A DNA stretch of 64,000 nucleotides from Nocardioides sp. HDW12B. Lineage in GTDB: Bacteria; Actinomycetota; Actinomycetes; Propionibacteriales; Nocardioidaceae. The translations under genes were made by a program, and so were the position numbers. Positions within the stretch are counted from its first letter, which is position 1; the number at the start of each line of letters is the position of its first letter. Below the pieces are notes generated by a model that was given only the letters and a program-made list of their open reading frames with translations, was not told the origin of the DNA and made no database searches. The stretch lies in assembly GCF_011299595.1 (NCBI RefSeq), contig NZ_CP049867.1:2728001-2792000 (forward strand), read 5' to 3'. Below are positions 1 to 11,975 of the stretch, one piece after another.

Positions 1-722
1 TTGGCCATGTCGTCGGCCTCGACCTGGCCCGAGTCACGCACGGAGTCGAGCACCGAGATGGCCGTGCACAGGGCGAAGGCCAGCTCCTGCGTCGGCGTCG
101 CCCCGGCCTCCTGCAGGTGGTAGCTGCAGATGTTGATCGGGTTCCACTTCGGGATGTGGTTGACGGTGTAGGCGATGGTGTCGGTGGTCAGGCGCAGCGA
201 GTGCTCGGGCGGGAACACGTAGGTGCCCCGGGAGAGGTACTCCTTGATGATGTCGTTCTGCGTCGTGCCGGCCAGCTGGGCGTGCACCTCGCGCGGGTCG
301 ACGCCGGGGTTCTGCTCCTCGGCGACCACCTGATACAGCGCCAGCAGCCACATCGCGGTGGCGTTGATCGTCATCGAGGTGTTCATGCCGGTCAGCGGGA
401 TGTCGGCGAACAGCTGCCGCATGTCGCCCAGGTGCGGGACGGGGACGCCGACCTTGCCGACCTCGCCCTTGGCCAGGACCGAGTCGGGGTCGTAGCCGGT
501 CTGCGTCGGGAGATCGAACGCGACCGACAGGCCGGTCTGCCCCTTGGCGAGGTTGCGGCGGTAGAGCGCGTTGGACTCCGACGCCGAGCTGTGCCCGGCG
601 TAGGTCCGCATCACCCAGGGGCGGTCGCGCTCGGGGCGCACCTCACCGGTGCCCGGGGCCGTCTCCGCGGCGGTCTCGGCGGCGGGTGCGGCCGGGGGAA
701 CCTGGTCCTGCTGCTGGGTCAT
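1..722 (-). CDS. meaA: Methylmalonyl-CoA mutase family protein MeaA (ethylmalonyl-CoA mutase type), N-terminal part only
   Basis: The frame runs from an ATG at 722 off the left edge, so only about 240 residues are visible. Residues ~30-240 follow the catalytic barrel of acyl-CoA mutases, with the stretches RTYAGHSSASESN, GLSVAFDLPTQTGYD and PKWNPINICSYHLQEAG. These read like the MeaA proteins of Streptomyces and methylotrophs, which carry out B12-dependent carbon-skeleton rearrangement of ethylmalonyl-CoA in the ethylmalonyl-CoA pathway. The C-terminal cobalamin-binding domain would lie outside the window. An Ala/Pro-rich tail of ~30 residues precedes the conserved part. A PduO-type cobalamin adenosyltransferase at 3.6 kb could provide adenosylcobalamin. 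The family call is firm; ethylmalonyl- rather than methylmalonyl- or isobutyryl-CoA specificity is inferred from resemblance. Confidence 0.85.
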   Translation of the reverse strand, partial: MTQQQDQVPPAAPAAETAAETAPGTGEVRPERDRPWVMRTYAGHSSASESNALYRRNLAKGQTGLSVAFDLPTQTGYDPDSVLAKGEVGKVGVPVPHLGDMRQLFADIPLTGMNTSMTINATAMWLLALYQVVAEEQNPGVDPREVHAQLAGTTQNDIIKEYLSRGTYVFPPEHSLRLTTDTIAYTVNHIPKWNPINICSYHLQEAGATPTQELAFALCTAISVLDSVRDSGQVEADDMA

Positions 723-724
723 AG

Positions 725-740
725 CGGCACCCTAGTGCCG
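725..740. promoter_or_regulatory. Palindrome just upstream of the meaA start
   Basis: CGGCAC and GTGCCG face each other across CCTA, two bases upstream of the meaA ATG at 722. A second palindrome, CCCGG-TAA-CCGGG, follows at 749-761. Both sit where the promoter and leader of meaA should be, so an operator or a leader hairpin is possible. No matching regulator is identifiable in the window. Confidence 0.3.
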
Positions 741-828
741 GGTTACGCCCCGGTAACCGGGTTGTGAGGTGATCCACTGGGGCCCATCTCACACCGGGGA
801 GCGAGCCCAGCGCCGACTCAGAGCCGAC

Positions 829-1137
829 TCACTCGGAGGCGGCGCGCTCGAGCCGGAACAGCCGGCGCCACCCGCGGTAGGCGACCACCCGGCGCAACGC
901 GGGCGAGCAGCCCACGAGGACGACCTGGCCGCCCGCGCGACGCACCTTGAGCGCGGCCGCGGCCAGCAGGTTGAGAGCGGTGACGTCGATCGACTCGACG
1001 TGCGTCACGTCGACGCGCACGTCCTCGTCGGGATGCCGCTCGATGTGGTCGTAGAGCGCTTCGCGCACCTCGGCCGAGCTGCGTCCGTCCAGGCGCCCCG
1101 TCAGCTCGATCGCCCCGTCGTTGTCCACGAGTTCCAT
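829..1137 (-). CDS. STAS-domain protein (anti-sigma factor antagonist-like)
   Basis: A 102-residue protein made of a single STAS fold, the domain of SpoIIAA/RsbV anti-anti-sigma factors that free a sigma factor by binding its anti-sigma kinase. The ATG at 1137 is chosen because it leaves exactly one STAS domain; a longer upstream frame adds only Arg/Pro-rich nonsense. At the usual phosphorylation site (DSS in SpoIIAA) it reads IDVTAL, so the serine is replaced and only a threonine could accept phosphate. The gene is divergent from the DUF3072 gene. A possible client is the RsbW-like/SigF-like pair at 38 kb; this is inference, and that pair is not adjacent. Confidence 0.75.
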   Translation of the reverse strand: MELVDNDGAIELTGRLDGRSSAEVREALYDHIERHPDEDVRVDVTHVESIDVTALNLLAAAALKVRRAGGQVVLVGCSPALRRVVAYRGWRRLFRLERAASE

Positions 1138-1231
1138 GTGTCCCGTCCCTGCGGTCCGCCCACGCCGCCGCCAGCGTGGCTCACTCACTATGACGCACGC
1201 CACGTCGAAAACGTTGCACGCCGAGGTCGAC

Positions 1232-1256
1232 GTTTTGCGGTCGTGACCTCGGGTAG
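1232..1256 (+). promoter_or_regulatory. Candidate SigB/SigF-type promoter upstream of the DUF3072 gene
   Basis: GTTT at 1232-1235 is followed after 15 bases by GGGTAG at 1251-1256. Promoters of the SigB/SigF group are known to have GTTT and GGGTA boxes with about this spacing. The downstream box touches the AGGAGG-like ribosome site of the gene at 1266, so a transcript from here would be nearly leaderless, which weakens the call. Confidence 0.4.
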
Positions 1257-1265
1257 GAGGAGGGC

Positions 1266-1583
1266 ATGACCGAGTCGAACACACATTCGAAGTCCCCGTC
1301 CGCTGACCAGTCCACCGACGAGCCCACCCAGCATCCCACCGAGCAGCCCACCGGCCAGTCCGACCAGCCGGACGTCCTCGGCGCCGGCGCCGCCTCCCCC
1401 GGCACCACCGAGAAGGACCCGGAGAGCTGGGTCACCGGCGACGAGCCGATGACCGGCGCCCAGCGCAGCTACCTCGACACCCTGGCGCGCGAGGCCGGCG
1501 AGACCCTCCAGGGCGACCTCACCAAGGCCGAGGCGTCCGAGCACATCGACCGCCTGCAGGAGGCCACCGGCCGCGGCGCCTAG
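1266..1583 (+). CDS. DUF3072 domain protein
   Basis: A 105-residue acidic, soluble protein. Residues 1-50 are low-complexity and rich in Ser, Thr, Pro and Gln. Residues ~52-102 match the DUF3072 pattern: DPESWVTGDEPMTGAQRSYL, then a short helix with TKAEASEHIDRLQ. The function of the family is unknown; such proteins are frequent in actinobacteria. The ATG at 1266 has a strong AGGAGG site 5 bases upstream. The gene stands alone between a divergent STAS gene and convergent murA. A GTTT-N15-GGGTA motif just upstream suggests stress-sigma control. Confidence 0.75.
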   Translation: MTESNTHSKSPSADQSTDEPTQHPTEQPTGQSDQPDVLGAGAASPGTTEKDPESWVTGDEPMTGAQRSYLDTLAREAGETLQGDLTKAEASEHIDRLQEATGRGA

Positions 1584-1609
1584 GTCGCAGCGGTACGACG
1601 CGGCGCGGC

Positions 1610-2896
1610 TCAGCGGTCGTAGTCGGGCAGCTCCACCCGCTCGACGTCGACCCCGAGCCGTTGCAGCGTCTCCACGAACCCGGGGTAGCCCCGGTCGATG
1701 TGGAACGAGTCGGCCACCGTCGTGCGTCCGCTGGCCGCCAGCCCCGCGAGCACGAGCGCCGCGCCGGCCCGGATGTCGTGGGCGACCACCTCCGCGCCCG
1801 ACAGCAGGGGCCGACCTCGGACCACGGCGTGGTGGCCGTCGGTGCGCACGTCGGCGCCGAGCCGCGCCAGCTCCTGGGCGAACATGAAGCGCGCCTCGAA
1901 GACGTTCTCGGTGATCATCGCGGTGCCGTCGCTGACGGCCGCGAGGGCCATCGCGAACGGCTGCAGGTCGGTGGGGAACCCGGGGTAGGGCAGCGTCACG
2001 ACGTCGAAGGCGTCGAGGCGCCGCTCGGCGGAGACCACGAACCCGTCGGGCCGCACCTGGACCTCCGCGCCCGCGCTGACGAGCTTGTCCAGCACGATGT
2101 CGAGGTGGCCCGCGACGCCGCCCTCGACGACGAGCTCGCCGCCGGCCATCGCGGTGGCGAACGCCCAGGTGCCCGTGACGATGCGGTCGGTGACGGTGGC
2201 GTGGGCGACCGGGTGGAGCCGGTCGACGCCGTCCACGACGAGGGTCGAGCTGCCGATGCCCTCGATGCGGGCGCCCATCTCGACCAGCATCGTGCACAGG
2301 TCCACGATCTCCGGCTCGCGGGCGACGTTGTCGACGACGGTCGTGCCGTGGGCGAGGGTCGCGGCCATCACGAGGTTCTCAGTGGCGCCGACGCTGGGGA
2401 AGTCCAGCCACAGCGGCGTCCCGACGAGACGGTCGACGACCGACGCGACGACGTACCCGTGCTCGATGCCGACCTCGGCCCCCAGGTCGCTCAGGCCACG
2501 CAGGTGCATGTCCAGGCCGCGGGATCCGATGTTGTCGCCCCCCGGCAGTGAGACCTCGGCCCGCCCGCAGCGCGCGAGCAGCGGCCCGAGCACGCTGATG
2601 GACGCGCGCAGGCGCCGCACCAGGTGGTACGGCGCGTGGTGGCCCAGCGTCTCCGGCACGTCGATGTCGACCCGCTCGGCGTCGAGGTCCAGACTCACCG
2701 TGCAGCCCAGCTCCTCCAGCAGCCGCGCCATGACGGCGACGTCGAGGATGTCCGGCAGGTTGGTGATCGTGGTGGTGCCGGGCGCGAGCAGCGCCGCAGC
2801 CATGAGCTTGAGCGCGCTGTTCTTCGCCCCGCCCACCCGCACCGTGCCGTGCAGCGGGGAGCGGTCCTCACCGCTGGTGACGACGAAGGCCTCCAT
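1610..2896 (-). CDS. murA: UDP-N-acetylglucosamine 1-carboxyvinyltransferase MurA (Asp-type)
   Basis: A 428-residue cytosolic enzyme that transfers enolpyruvate from PEP to UDP-GlcNAc, the first committed step of peptidoglycan synthesis. The length is normal for MurA. The start ATG at 2896 is supported by the conserved opening ([20 protein letters not shown] near residues 18-37). The catalytic loop reads [10 protein letters not shown], with Asp121 where most bacteria have the Cys that fosfomycin alkylates. The same Cys-to-Asp change is known in mycobacterial MurA and gives intrinsic fosfomycin resistance. The start overlaps the stop of the upstream P-loop gene by one base (TGATG), which suggests translational coupling. 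Confidence 0.95.
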   Translation of the reverse strand: MEAFVVTSGEDRSPLHGTVRVGGAKNSALKLMAAALLAPGTTTITNLPDILDVAVMARLLEELGCTVSLDLDAERVDIDVPETLGHHAPYHLVRRLRASISVLGPLLARCGRAEVSLPGGDNIGSRGLDMHLRGLSDLGAEVGIEHGYVVASVVDRLVGTPLWLDFPSVGATENLVMAATLAHGTTVVDNVAREPEIVDLCTMLVEMGARIEGIGSSTLVVDGVDRLHPVAHATVTDRIVTGTWAFATAMAGGELVVEGGVAGHLDIVLDKLVSAGAEVQVRPDGFVVSAERRLDAFDVVTLPYPGFPTDLQPFAMALAAVSDGTAMITENVFEARFMFAQELARLGADVRTDGHHAVVRGRPLLSGAEVVAHDIRAGAALVLAGLAASGRTTVADSFHIDRGYPGFVETLQRLGVDVERVELPDYDR

Positions 2897-3477
2897 CAGG
2901 ACACCGCCTGCGCGTGGGGAGCCGCAGCCGCCAGCTGCTGCAGCCAGGCCGCCGTCTCGCGGGGCCGGCGCAGCCGCCGCACCGGCGGCAGGTCCGGGTC
3001 GGCCTCCCAGGCGGCGATGCGCGCCCGCTTGCTGGCGAAGGACCGGAAGTGCCACGCGACGATCGACTCGGACGAGAACGACTGCGCCAGCGTCTCGGTG
3101 TTGCCGTTGCAGATCGGGCGGCGGTCGACGACCCGCGCCACCGTGCGTCGCAGCAGCCGGGCCAACGACACCGCGCGCGGGTAGTCGAGGGCGACGACGA
3201 GGTCCGCGCGAGCCAGGGCGAGGTCCGACCAGACTCCCCAGGCCGAGTCGAGGACCCAGCCGTCGCGGGCGCAGACGACTGCCATCCGGCGCCGCTGCTC
3301 GTCGGGCAGCACCTGCACCCACCCCGGCAGCCAGCAGAGGTCGTCGACGGCGACGTGCTCGAGGCCCCGGAGCGCGGCGACCCGCGCGGCCAGCACCGAC
3401 TTGCCCGACCCGGTGACGCCGTACACGAGGATGCGCTGCGCCCGGCCGTCCACCGCTGGGTCCTGGGTCGCACGCAT
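2896..3477 (-). CDS. Small P-loop NTPase of the adenylate kinase/topology-modulation (FlaR-like) group
   Basis: A 193-residue protein. A Walker A motif GVTGSGKS lies at residues ~20-27. After it come [13 protein letters not shown] and a RARIAAW segment, as in the family annotated as adenylate kinase-like or DNA topology modulation proteins. It is probably a small-molecule or nucleotide kinase, but the substrate cannot be read from the sequence. The ATG at 3477 is chosen because the P-loop follows at the usual distance. The stop overlaps the murA start, so the two genes are likely co-translated. It is divergent from pduO. Confidence 0.7.
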   Translation of the reverse strand: MRATQDPAVDGRAQRILVYGVTGSGKSVLAARVAALRGLEHVAVDDLCWLPGWVQVLPDEQRRRMAVVCARDGWVLDSAWGVWSDLALARADLVVALDYPRAVSLARLLRRTVARVVDRRPICNGNTETLAQSFSSESIVAWHFRSFASKRARIAAWEADPDLPPVRRLRRPRETAAWLQQLAAAAPHAQAVS

Positions 3478-3561
3478 CCGGCGAGGATACCGAGGTCGGA
3501 GGCCGGCACCGTGCGCGCCACCAGCCGTCCGGGCTCCCACCCCTCCCTCTACGCTGGGCCG

Positions 3562-4134
3562 ATGGTCAACCTGACGCGCATCTACACCCGCACCGGTGAC
3601 GCCGGCACCACACGGCTCGGCGACAACAGCGAGACCACGAAGACCGACCTGCGTCTCGAGGCGTACGCCGACGTCGACGAGCTCAACAGCCACCTCGGCC
3701 ACGCGCTGGCGACGGGCGGGCTCGACGAGCGCTCGGTGGCGGTCCTCGTGCACGTGCAGAACGATCTCTTCGACGTCGGCGCCGACCTCGCCACCCCGGT
3801 GGTCGAGGACCCGGAGTTCCCGCCGCTGCGCGTGCTCCCGGAGTACGTCGAGCGCCTCGAGGCCTGGTGCGACGAGCTGAACGATCCCCTGGAGTCGCTG
3901 CGCTCCTTCATCCTCCCCGGGGGCACCCCCGGCGCTGCCCTGCTGCACGTGTGCCGCACGGTGGCCCGTCGCGCCGAGCGGGCCGGCTGGCGGGCCCACG
4001 AGGAGCACGGGGCGAGCATGAACGTGGTCGCCCTGACCTACCTGAACCGCCTGAGCGACCTGCTGTTCATCCTGGCCCGGCACGCGAACCGGGAGGTCGG
4101 CGACGTCCTGTGGGTGCCGGGCGGCGAGCGCTGA
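3562..4134 (+). CDS. pduO: Cob(I)alamin adenosyltransferase, PduO/MMAB type
   Basis: A 190-residue cytosolic enzyme that moves the adenosyl group of ATP onto cob(I)alamin to make coenzyme B12. The ATP-binding N-terminus [15 protein letters not shown] (residues ~6-20) is diagnostic. Conserved helices follow, with [14 protein letters not shown], the active-site region [20 protein letters not shown] and the ending [13 protein letters not shown]. The length is normal. In M. tuberculosis the homologue also lies next to murA beyond the atp operon. Its product would serve the MeaA mutase at the left edge. It is convergent with the PAS-REC gene, 9 bp away. Confidence 0.92.
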   Translation: MVNLTRIYTRTGDAGTTRLGDNSETTKTDLRLEAYADVDELNSHLGHALATGGLDERSVAVLVHVQNDLFDVGADLATPVVEDPEFPPLRVLPEYVERLEAWCDELNDPLESLRSFILPGGTPGAALLHVCRTVARRAERAGWRAHEEHGASMNVVALTYLNRLSDLLFILARHANREVGDVLWVPGGER

Positions 4135-4143
4135 CGTCGCCGG

Positions 4144-6015
4144 TCAGGCCGTCGACGAGCCGGCCAGCGTCTCGCGGATGACCGCGCCGAGCTCCTGGAG
4201 CGCCACGCCCTTCTCGACGTAGCGCGACGCGCCGGCGGAGACCACCCGCTCGGCCAGCACGCTGTCCTCGAAGCCGGAGAGCACCACGACCCGCAGGTCG
4301 GGGGCCTGCGCCAGCAGCAGGGGCAGCGCCTGGAGGCCGTCCATGCGCGGCATGGCCAGGTCCAGCAGCACCAGGTCGGGCCGCAGCTCGGCGGCGCGGG
4401 CCACGGCGTCCTCGCCGTCGGCGGCCTCGCCGACGACCTCGACGCCGGGCAGGGTCGACAGCTGGAGCGAGAGCAGGAACCGGACGTCCTCGGAGTCGTC
4501 GACGACCAGCACGCGCGCCGGCGGCGGCCCGTCCGCCGACCGCGCCGTCGGCACCCGCGGTGCGGTGGCGGCCCGGGCCCGGGGCCCGGTCGGGTCGTCG
4601 GCACTGTCCGGGTCGGGCGCCCCGTCGATCGTGCTCGCCTGGGAGCGCACGAGGTCGCCCGGACGCAGGTCGGTGCCGTCGAGGGGCTCGAGCAGGTCGG
4701 ACATGAGCTGGCGTGCTGCGGCCAGGGTGCGCCGGTGCAGCCCGGTCGCGGTCTCGGTCTCGCCGGCCTCCAGGGCGTAGAGACCCGCACTCAGGCCCTG
4801 CACGACGTTGTCGTTGATCTCGAGCGCGGAGCGGCGACGCACCTGGGCCTCGCGCAGGTGCGCGGCCAGGGCCTCGCCCTCCAGCCGCTCACGCGACTCC
4901 CGCAGGAACAGCGCCTCCAGCCCGCGCCCCTGCGTGCCGTGCTCCTCCAGCGGAGCGCAGCGCACGTCGAGCTCGAGCGTCCGCCCGTCGAGGCCCGTCG
5001 CCGGCACCGCGAGGCCGTCGCCCGTCGATCCCGGGAGGATCTCCGTCAGCAGGCGCCCGACCGGGTCGCCACCGAGCAGGGCGGCCGCGCGACCGTTGGC
5101 CTGCACCACCACCCGGTCGGGTCCGCAGACCACGATGGCGTCCGGGGCCGCCTCGGCGAGCTCCTGGAACAGCACGCGGCTGCGCTCCCGCTCGTCCTCG
5201 GCCCGCACCCGCTCGGTGATGTCGATGCAGGTGCCGCGGAAGCGCACCGGGGTGCCGTCGTCGTCCTGGAGCACCTGGCCGTTGGAGGCCAGGTAGCGCA
5301 GCTCCCCGTCGGCCCGCACGATGCGCTCCACCATCTGGTAGGGCTCACCGGTCTCGTAGGCGCGCCGGTGCACCTCCGTCACCAGCTCGCGGTCCTCGGG
5401 GTGGATGAACGACAGGAAGCGCTCGTAGGAGGCGTTGAAGGACTGCGGCTCGTGGCCGTAGATCCGGAACAGCTGGTCCGACCACTCGTTGGTGTCGCTG
5501 GCCACGTGCCAGTCGTAGTCACCCATGCCGGCCAGCTGCTGGGCGTTGTCGACGCGGGCCTGGAGGTCGTGGAGCCGCTCGTGCTCGTCGCGGGCCTCCA
5601 GCGTGCGCAGCACGAGCGCCTGGGCCACGTCGTACGTCGGGTGCGGGCTCTCGTGGCCCGCGCACCAGGCGAGCACGAGGTGGCCCAGCAGGCCCGGCAG
5701 CGGCTGGCACACGACCGCGACGACCCCGGCCCCGGCCCACGCCGGCGGCACCGCGATGCCGGCCGCGGCCTCACCGCGGTGCCGGTGGCCGTCGAGGGCG
5801 GAGGCGGGGAGCTCGCTGAGCCCGTGGCTGCTCGCCACGGCCGTGCCACCCGCGCGCGGCTCGAGGACCCATCCCCCGGCGGCACCGGCGAGACGGCACA
5901 GGTGGGGCACCACCGTGTCCAGCAGCTCGCGGGCGGTGGCTGCCTCCTCGCACACCCGAGCGACGGTGACGAGCTCGCTCTCCTGCGGGCTGCACCCGAG
6001 GTTCTCCACGGCCAT
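4144..6015 (-). CDS. PAS-containing response-regulator protein with a kinase-like helix lacking its histidine
   Basis: A 623-residue cytosolic protein. The start ATG at 6015 has GGGAGGAGTC directly before it, which decides it over an upstream start. Order: a GAF-like region (~15-145), a PAS/PAC domain (~156-270), a second PAS (~285-375), a dimerisation-like helix (~385-445), a linker, and a receiver domain (501-618). The receiver keeps D506/D507, phospho-acceptor D552 and K602. The helix reads ALEINDNVVQGL, where HisKA_3 kinases have a His; here it is Asn401, and no ATPase domain follows. It is therefore probably not a kinase, but a sensor whose receiver is phosphorylated by another protein. 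No output domain is seen. Partner unknown. Confidence 0.75.
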   Translation of the reverse strand: MAVENLGCSPQESELVTVARVCEEAATARELLDTVVPHLCRLAGAAGGWVLEPRAGGTAVASSHGLSELPASALDGHRHRGEAAAGIAVPPAWAGAGVVAVVCQPLPGLLGHLVLAWCAGHESPHPTYDVAQALVLRTLEARDEHERLHDLQARVDNAQQLAGMGDYDWHVASDTNEWSDQLFRIYGHEPQSFNASYERFLSFIHPEDRELVTEVHRRAYETGEPYQMVERIVRADGELRYLASNGQVLQDDDGTPVRFRGTCIDITERVRAEDERERSRVLFQELAEAAPDAIVVCGPDRVVVQANGRAAALLGGDPVGRLLTEILPGSTGDGLAVPATGLDGRTLELDVRCAPLEEHGTQGRGLEALFLRESRERLEGEALAAHLREAQVRRRSALEINDNVVQGLSAGLYALEAGETETATGLHRRTLAAARQLMSDLLEPLDGTDLRPGDLVRSQASTIDGAPDPDSADDPTGPRARAATAPRVPTARSADGPPPARVLVVDDSEDVRFLLSLQLSTLPGVEVVGEAADGEDAVARAAELRPDLVLLDLAMPRMDGLQALPLLLAQAPDLRVVVLSGFEDSVLAERVVSAGASRYVEKGVALQELGAVIRETLAGSSTA

Positions 6016-6123
6016 GACTCCTCCCGGGACGCCGCCGATGGCCGGAGGGCACACCGAGGTGGACGTCCCCCAGACGTCGACGACGCTACGCCGCGCGGAC
6101 CCGTGGCGGCAGGCCCAGAAGAC

Positions 6124-6567
6124 CTAGACCGGGCGGGGACTCTGGCCCGGAGGTGCGGCCTCCAGCCAGGACAGGAAGCCGGTCACGGCCGACTCCGCCA
6201 TGGCGAGCTCGATCAGTCCCTGAGCCCGACGGCACGAGACGATGACGTGCCCCGCGTAGAGCGCGGAGGCCTCGGAGGCTTCCGGCGGCCGCTGCCCGAG
6301 GTACTCCACCTCGGCGCGCACCACGACGTCCATGGGCCGCGGCACGACCGAGAAGATGCGGAAGAACTGCAGCGTGTCCTCGGCGTAGCGGCCCACGCCC
6401 AGCACCCACCCCCGCCCGGGCCGGAGCTCGCCGGCGCGCAGGCTGAGGTCGAAGGTGCCGCCGGCGCGTGAGATCCACCGTCGCCGGACGACGAGCGCGA
6501 CGGCGTACAGCGCGACCAGCAGCAGGACGCCGCCCAGCACGTCCACCAGCCACTGCCACCACGGCAT
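6124..6567 (-). CDS. DUF2550 membrane-anchored protein
   Basis: A 147-residue protein with one N-terminal membrane helix (~residues 8-28, DVLGGVLLLVALYAVALVV) and then RRRWISRAGGTFDLSLR. The C-terminal part is soluble with a compact beta-rich look, as in DUF2550 proteins. In actinobacteria this family sits directly downstream of atpC (Rv1312 in M. tuberculosis), as here. Function unknown. It lies 44 bp after atpC and is probably the last gene of the atp transcript. Confidence 0.85.
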   Translation of the reverse strand: MPWWQWLVDVLGGVLLLVALYAVALVVRRRWISRAGGTFDLSLRAGELRPGRGWVLGVGRYAEDTLQFFRIFSVVPRPMDVVVRAEVEYLGQRPPEASEASALYAGHVIVSCRRAQGLIELAMAESAVTGFLSWLEAAPPGQSPRPV

Positions 6568-6611
6568 GAACGGGGCCCTCTCCCGGCCTGGTCAGACCGA
6601 GTCGCGCGCGG

Positions 6612-9432
<2,821 letters not shown>

Positions 9433-9435
9433 GCG

Positions 9436-11076
9436 TCAGCCCCGCTTCTGCTTGACGATCTGCTCCTGCTCGACGTCGTCGTCCTCGAGCGCCTCGTGCT
9501 CCTCGTGGCCGGCCTTGATCGAGCCGCCCTCGGAGGTCTCGAACTGGTCGGCGAACTTGTCGAACGCCTTCTCCAGGGAGTCGGCGGTGTCGTCGTCGAA
9601 GTTGCGGCTCTCGCGGATGCCCTCGAGGATGCCGGACTCCTGACGACGCAGGTAGTCGAGGAACTCGGACTCGAAGCGCAGGACGTCGTCGGTCGGGACG
9701 GCGTCGAGCTTGCCGCTCGTGCCCGTCCACAGCGAGACCGTCATGTCCTCGAGCGAGTACGGCGAGTAGGCCGGCTGCTTGAGCAGCGCCATGAGGCGCT
9801 GACCGCGGTCGAGCTGCTGGCGCGAGGCGGCGTCGAGGTCGGAGGCGAACATCGCGAAGGCCTCCATGGCGCGGAACTGCGCCAGGTCGACCTTGAGCGA
9901 GCCGGTGACCTTCTTCATCGCCTTGGCCATCGCCGCACCGCCGACGCGCGACACCGAGACGCCGACGTCGATGGCCGGACGCTGGTTGGCGTTGAACAGG
10001 TCGGACTGCAGGAAGATCTGGCCGTCGGTGATCGAGATGACGTTGGTCGGGATGAAGGCCGACACGTCGTTGGCCTTCGTCTCGATGATCGGCAGACCGG
10101 TCATCGAGCCCGAGCCCATGTCGTCGGACAGCTTCGCGCAGCGCTCGAGCAGCCGCGAGTGGACGTAGAAGACGTCACCGGGGAAGGCCTCGCGACCCGG
10201 GGGACGACGCAGCAGCAGCGACACGGCGCGGTAGGCGTCGGCCTGCTTGGTCAGGTCGTCGAACACGATGAGGACGTGCTTGCCGTCGTACATCCAGTGC
10301 TGGCCGATGGCCGAGCCGGTGTAGGGGGCGAGGTACTTGAAGCCGGCGGAGTCCGAGGCGGGCGAGGCGACGATGGTGGTGTACTCCATCGCGCCGGCCT
10401 CCTCGAGGGCGCCACGCACCGACGCGATGGTCGAGCCCTTCTGACCGATCGCGACGTAGATGCAGCGCACCTGCTTGTCGGGGTCGCCGGAGTCCCAGTT
10501 GCTCTTCTGGTTGATGATCGTGTCGATCGCGATCGTGCTCTTGCCGGTCTGGCGGTCGCCGATGATGAGCTGGCGCTGGCCGCGGCCGACCGGGGTCATG
10601 GCGTCGATGGCCTTGATGCCGGTGGCGAGCGGCTCGTGCACCGACTTGCGCTGCATCACGCTGGGGGCCTGGAGCTCGAGGGCGCGGCGGCCCTCGGCCT
10701 CGATCTCGCCCATGCCGTCGATCGGGACGCCGAGCGGGTCGATGACGCGACCCAGGAACTTGTCGCCGACGGGCACCGAGAGGACCTCGCCCGTGCGGCG
10801 CACGGTCTGTCCCTCCTCGATCCCCTCGAAGTCACCGAGGACGACGACGCCGATCTCGCGGGTGTCGAGGTTCAGGGCCAGGCCGCGGGTGCCGTCCTCG
10901 AACTCGAGCAGCTCGTTCGCCATCGCGGAGGGCAGTCCGGTGACCCGGGCGATGCCGTCGCCGGCCTCCGCCACGGTGCCGACCTCTTCCCGGCTGGCGG
11001 TGTCGGGCTCGTAGTCGGCCACAAAGCGCTGAAGCGCGTCCCGGATCTCGTCCGGACGGATCGAAAGCTCCGTCAT
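9436..11076 (-). CDS. atpA: ATP synthase F1 alpha subunit
   Basis: A 546-residue regulatory nucleotide-binding subunit of F1. Walker A is [27 protein letters not shown] at the N-terminus binds the peripheral stalk. The C-terminus is extended by ~40 residues of mixed charge (ending [12 protein letters not shown]), similar to the longer alpha tails known in mycobacteria and relatives, where the extension suppresses ATP hydrolysis. Whether the tail acts the same way here is inference. Confidence 0.97.
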   Translation of the reverse strand: MTELSIRPDEIRDALQRFVADYEPDTASREEVGTVAEAGDGIARVTGLPSAMANELLEFEDGTRGLALNLDTREIGVVVLGDFEGIEEGQTVRRTGEVLSVPVGDKFLGRVIDPLGVPIDGMGEIEAEGRRALELQAPSVMQRKSVHEPLATGIKAIDAMTPVGRGQRQLIIGDRQTGKSTIAIDTIINQKSNWDSGDPDKQVRCIYVAIGQKGSTIASVRGALEEAGAMEYTTIVASPASDSAGFKYLAPYTGSAIGQHWMYDGKHVLIVFDDLTKQADAYRAVSLLLRRPPGREAFPGDVFYVHSRLLERCAKLSDDMGSGSMTGLPIIETKANDVSAFIPTNVISITDGQIFLQSDLFNANQRPAIDVGVSVSRVGGAAMAKAMKKVTGSLKVDLAQFRAMEAFAMFASDLDAASRQQLDRGQRLMALLKQPAYSPYSLEDMTVSLWTGTSGKLDAVPTDDVLRFESEFLDYLRRQESGILEGIRESRNFDDDTADSLEKAFDKFADQFETSEGGSIKAGHEEHEALEDDDVEQEQIVKQKRG

Positions 11077-11144
11077 CGTGTCGTCCTGCTCTCTTCTGGG
11101 TTGAGGTCTACAAGTCTGGGTGGTCGGTGGTGAGCTGACCAGGT

Positions 11145-11975
11145 CTAACCGGCGAGCTTGCGCCGGGCGTCGTCGAGGCGGCTCGCCACGGACCCGTCGA
11201 TGACGTCGTCACCGATCTCGACCCGCATCCCGCCGATGAGGGCGGGCTCGACGATCAGGTTGAGGTGGATGTCGCGGCCGTACTGACGGCCCAGGGCCGC
11301 GCGCAGGCGCTCCTGGTCGCTGTCGTCCAGGGGCTGGGCGCTGCGCACCGTGGCGACCCGCTCCCCCTGCACCGACGCCGCCACCTTCTGGTACTCGGCC
11401 ACGGCGAGCGCGACCGTGCGGTGGGTGCCGGCGACGGCCTGCTCGACGAGGCGCAGCGTGGAGGCGAGCACCTTGTTCTCGAGGATCCCCTGGAGCAGGG
11501 TCCGCTTGTCGTCGACCGAGCGCGCCGGGTCGCCGAGGACGTTGCGCAGCTCCGGGTTCTCGGTCAGCGCACGGCTCACCGCGAACAGCTCGTCCGCCAC
11601 CCGGCCCGGGTCGTCGGCCGAGCGGACCGTGGTCCGCACGCCCAGCAGCTCGAGGCTGTCGGCGAGGTCGCGCGGCGCGGTCCACCGCTGAGCCGTGGCC
11701 GTGGCGAGCACGTCCACCGACTCGTCGGCCACCTTGCCGGCGAAGATCGACCGCACCAGCTCGGCCTTGGCCGAGTCGTCGAGCGAGACGTCGGTCACCA
11801 CGCGCCGCAGCCGCGGCTCACGGCGTACGACGTCGGCCAGGCCGAGCAGGTCCTGACCGATCTCGGCGGTCTTGCGCGAGCCCGCGGCGTCGAGCGCGTC
11901 CGACAGCTGCGACTCCAGCCGTCGGGCCGCCTCGGCCGAGGGACCGCGCAGGGTGCTGGACACCATGCTGCTCAC
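11145..11975 (-). CDS. atpH: ATP synthase F1 delta subunit
   Basis: A 276-residue peripheral-stalk subunit, longer than the ~180 residues of E. coli delta but usual for actinobacteria outside Mycobacterium, where b and delta can be fused. The C-terminal part shows [18 protein letters not shown] and the conserved ending [20 protein letters not shown]. The start is a GTG at 11975 overlapping the atpF stop (GTGA); an ATG three codons later is an alternative. Confidence 0.95.
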   Translation of the reverse strand: MSSMVSSTLRGPSAEAARRLESQLSDALDAAGSRKTAEIGQDLLGLADVVRREPRLRRVVTDVSLDDSAKAELVRSIFAGKVADESVDVLATATAQRWTAPRDLADSLELLGVRTTVRSADDPGRVADELFAVSRALTENPELRNVLGDPARSVDDKRTLLQGILENKVLASTLRLVEQAVAGTHRTVALAVAEYQKVAASVQGERVATVRSAQPLDDSDQERLRAALGRQYGRDIHLNLIVEPALIGGMRVEIGDDVIDGSVASRLDDARRKLAG

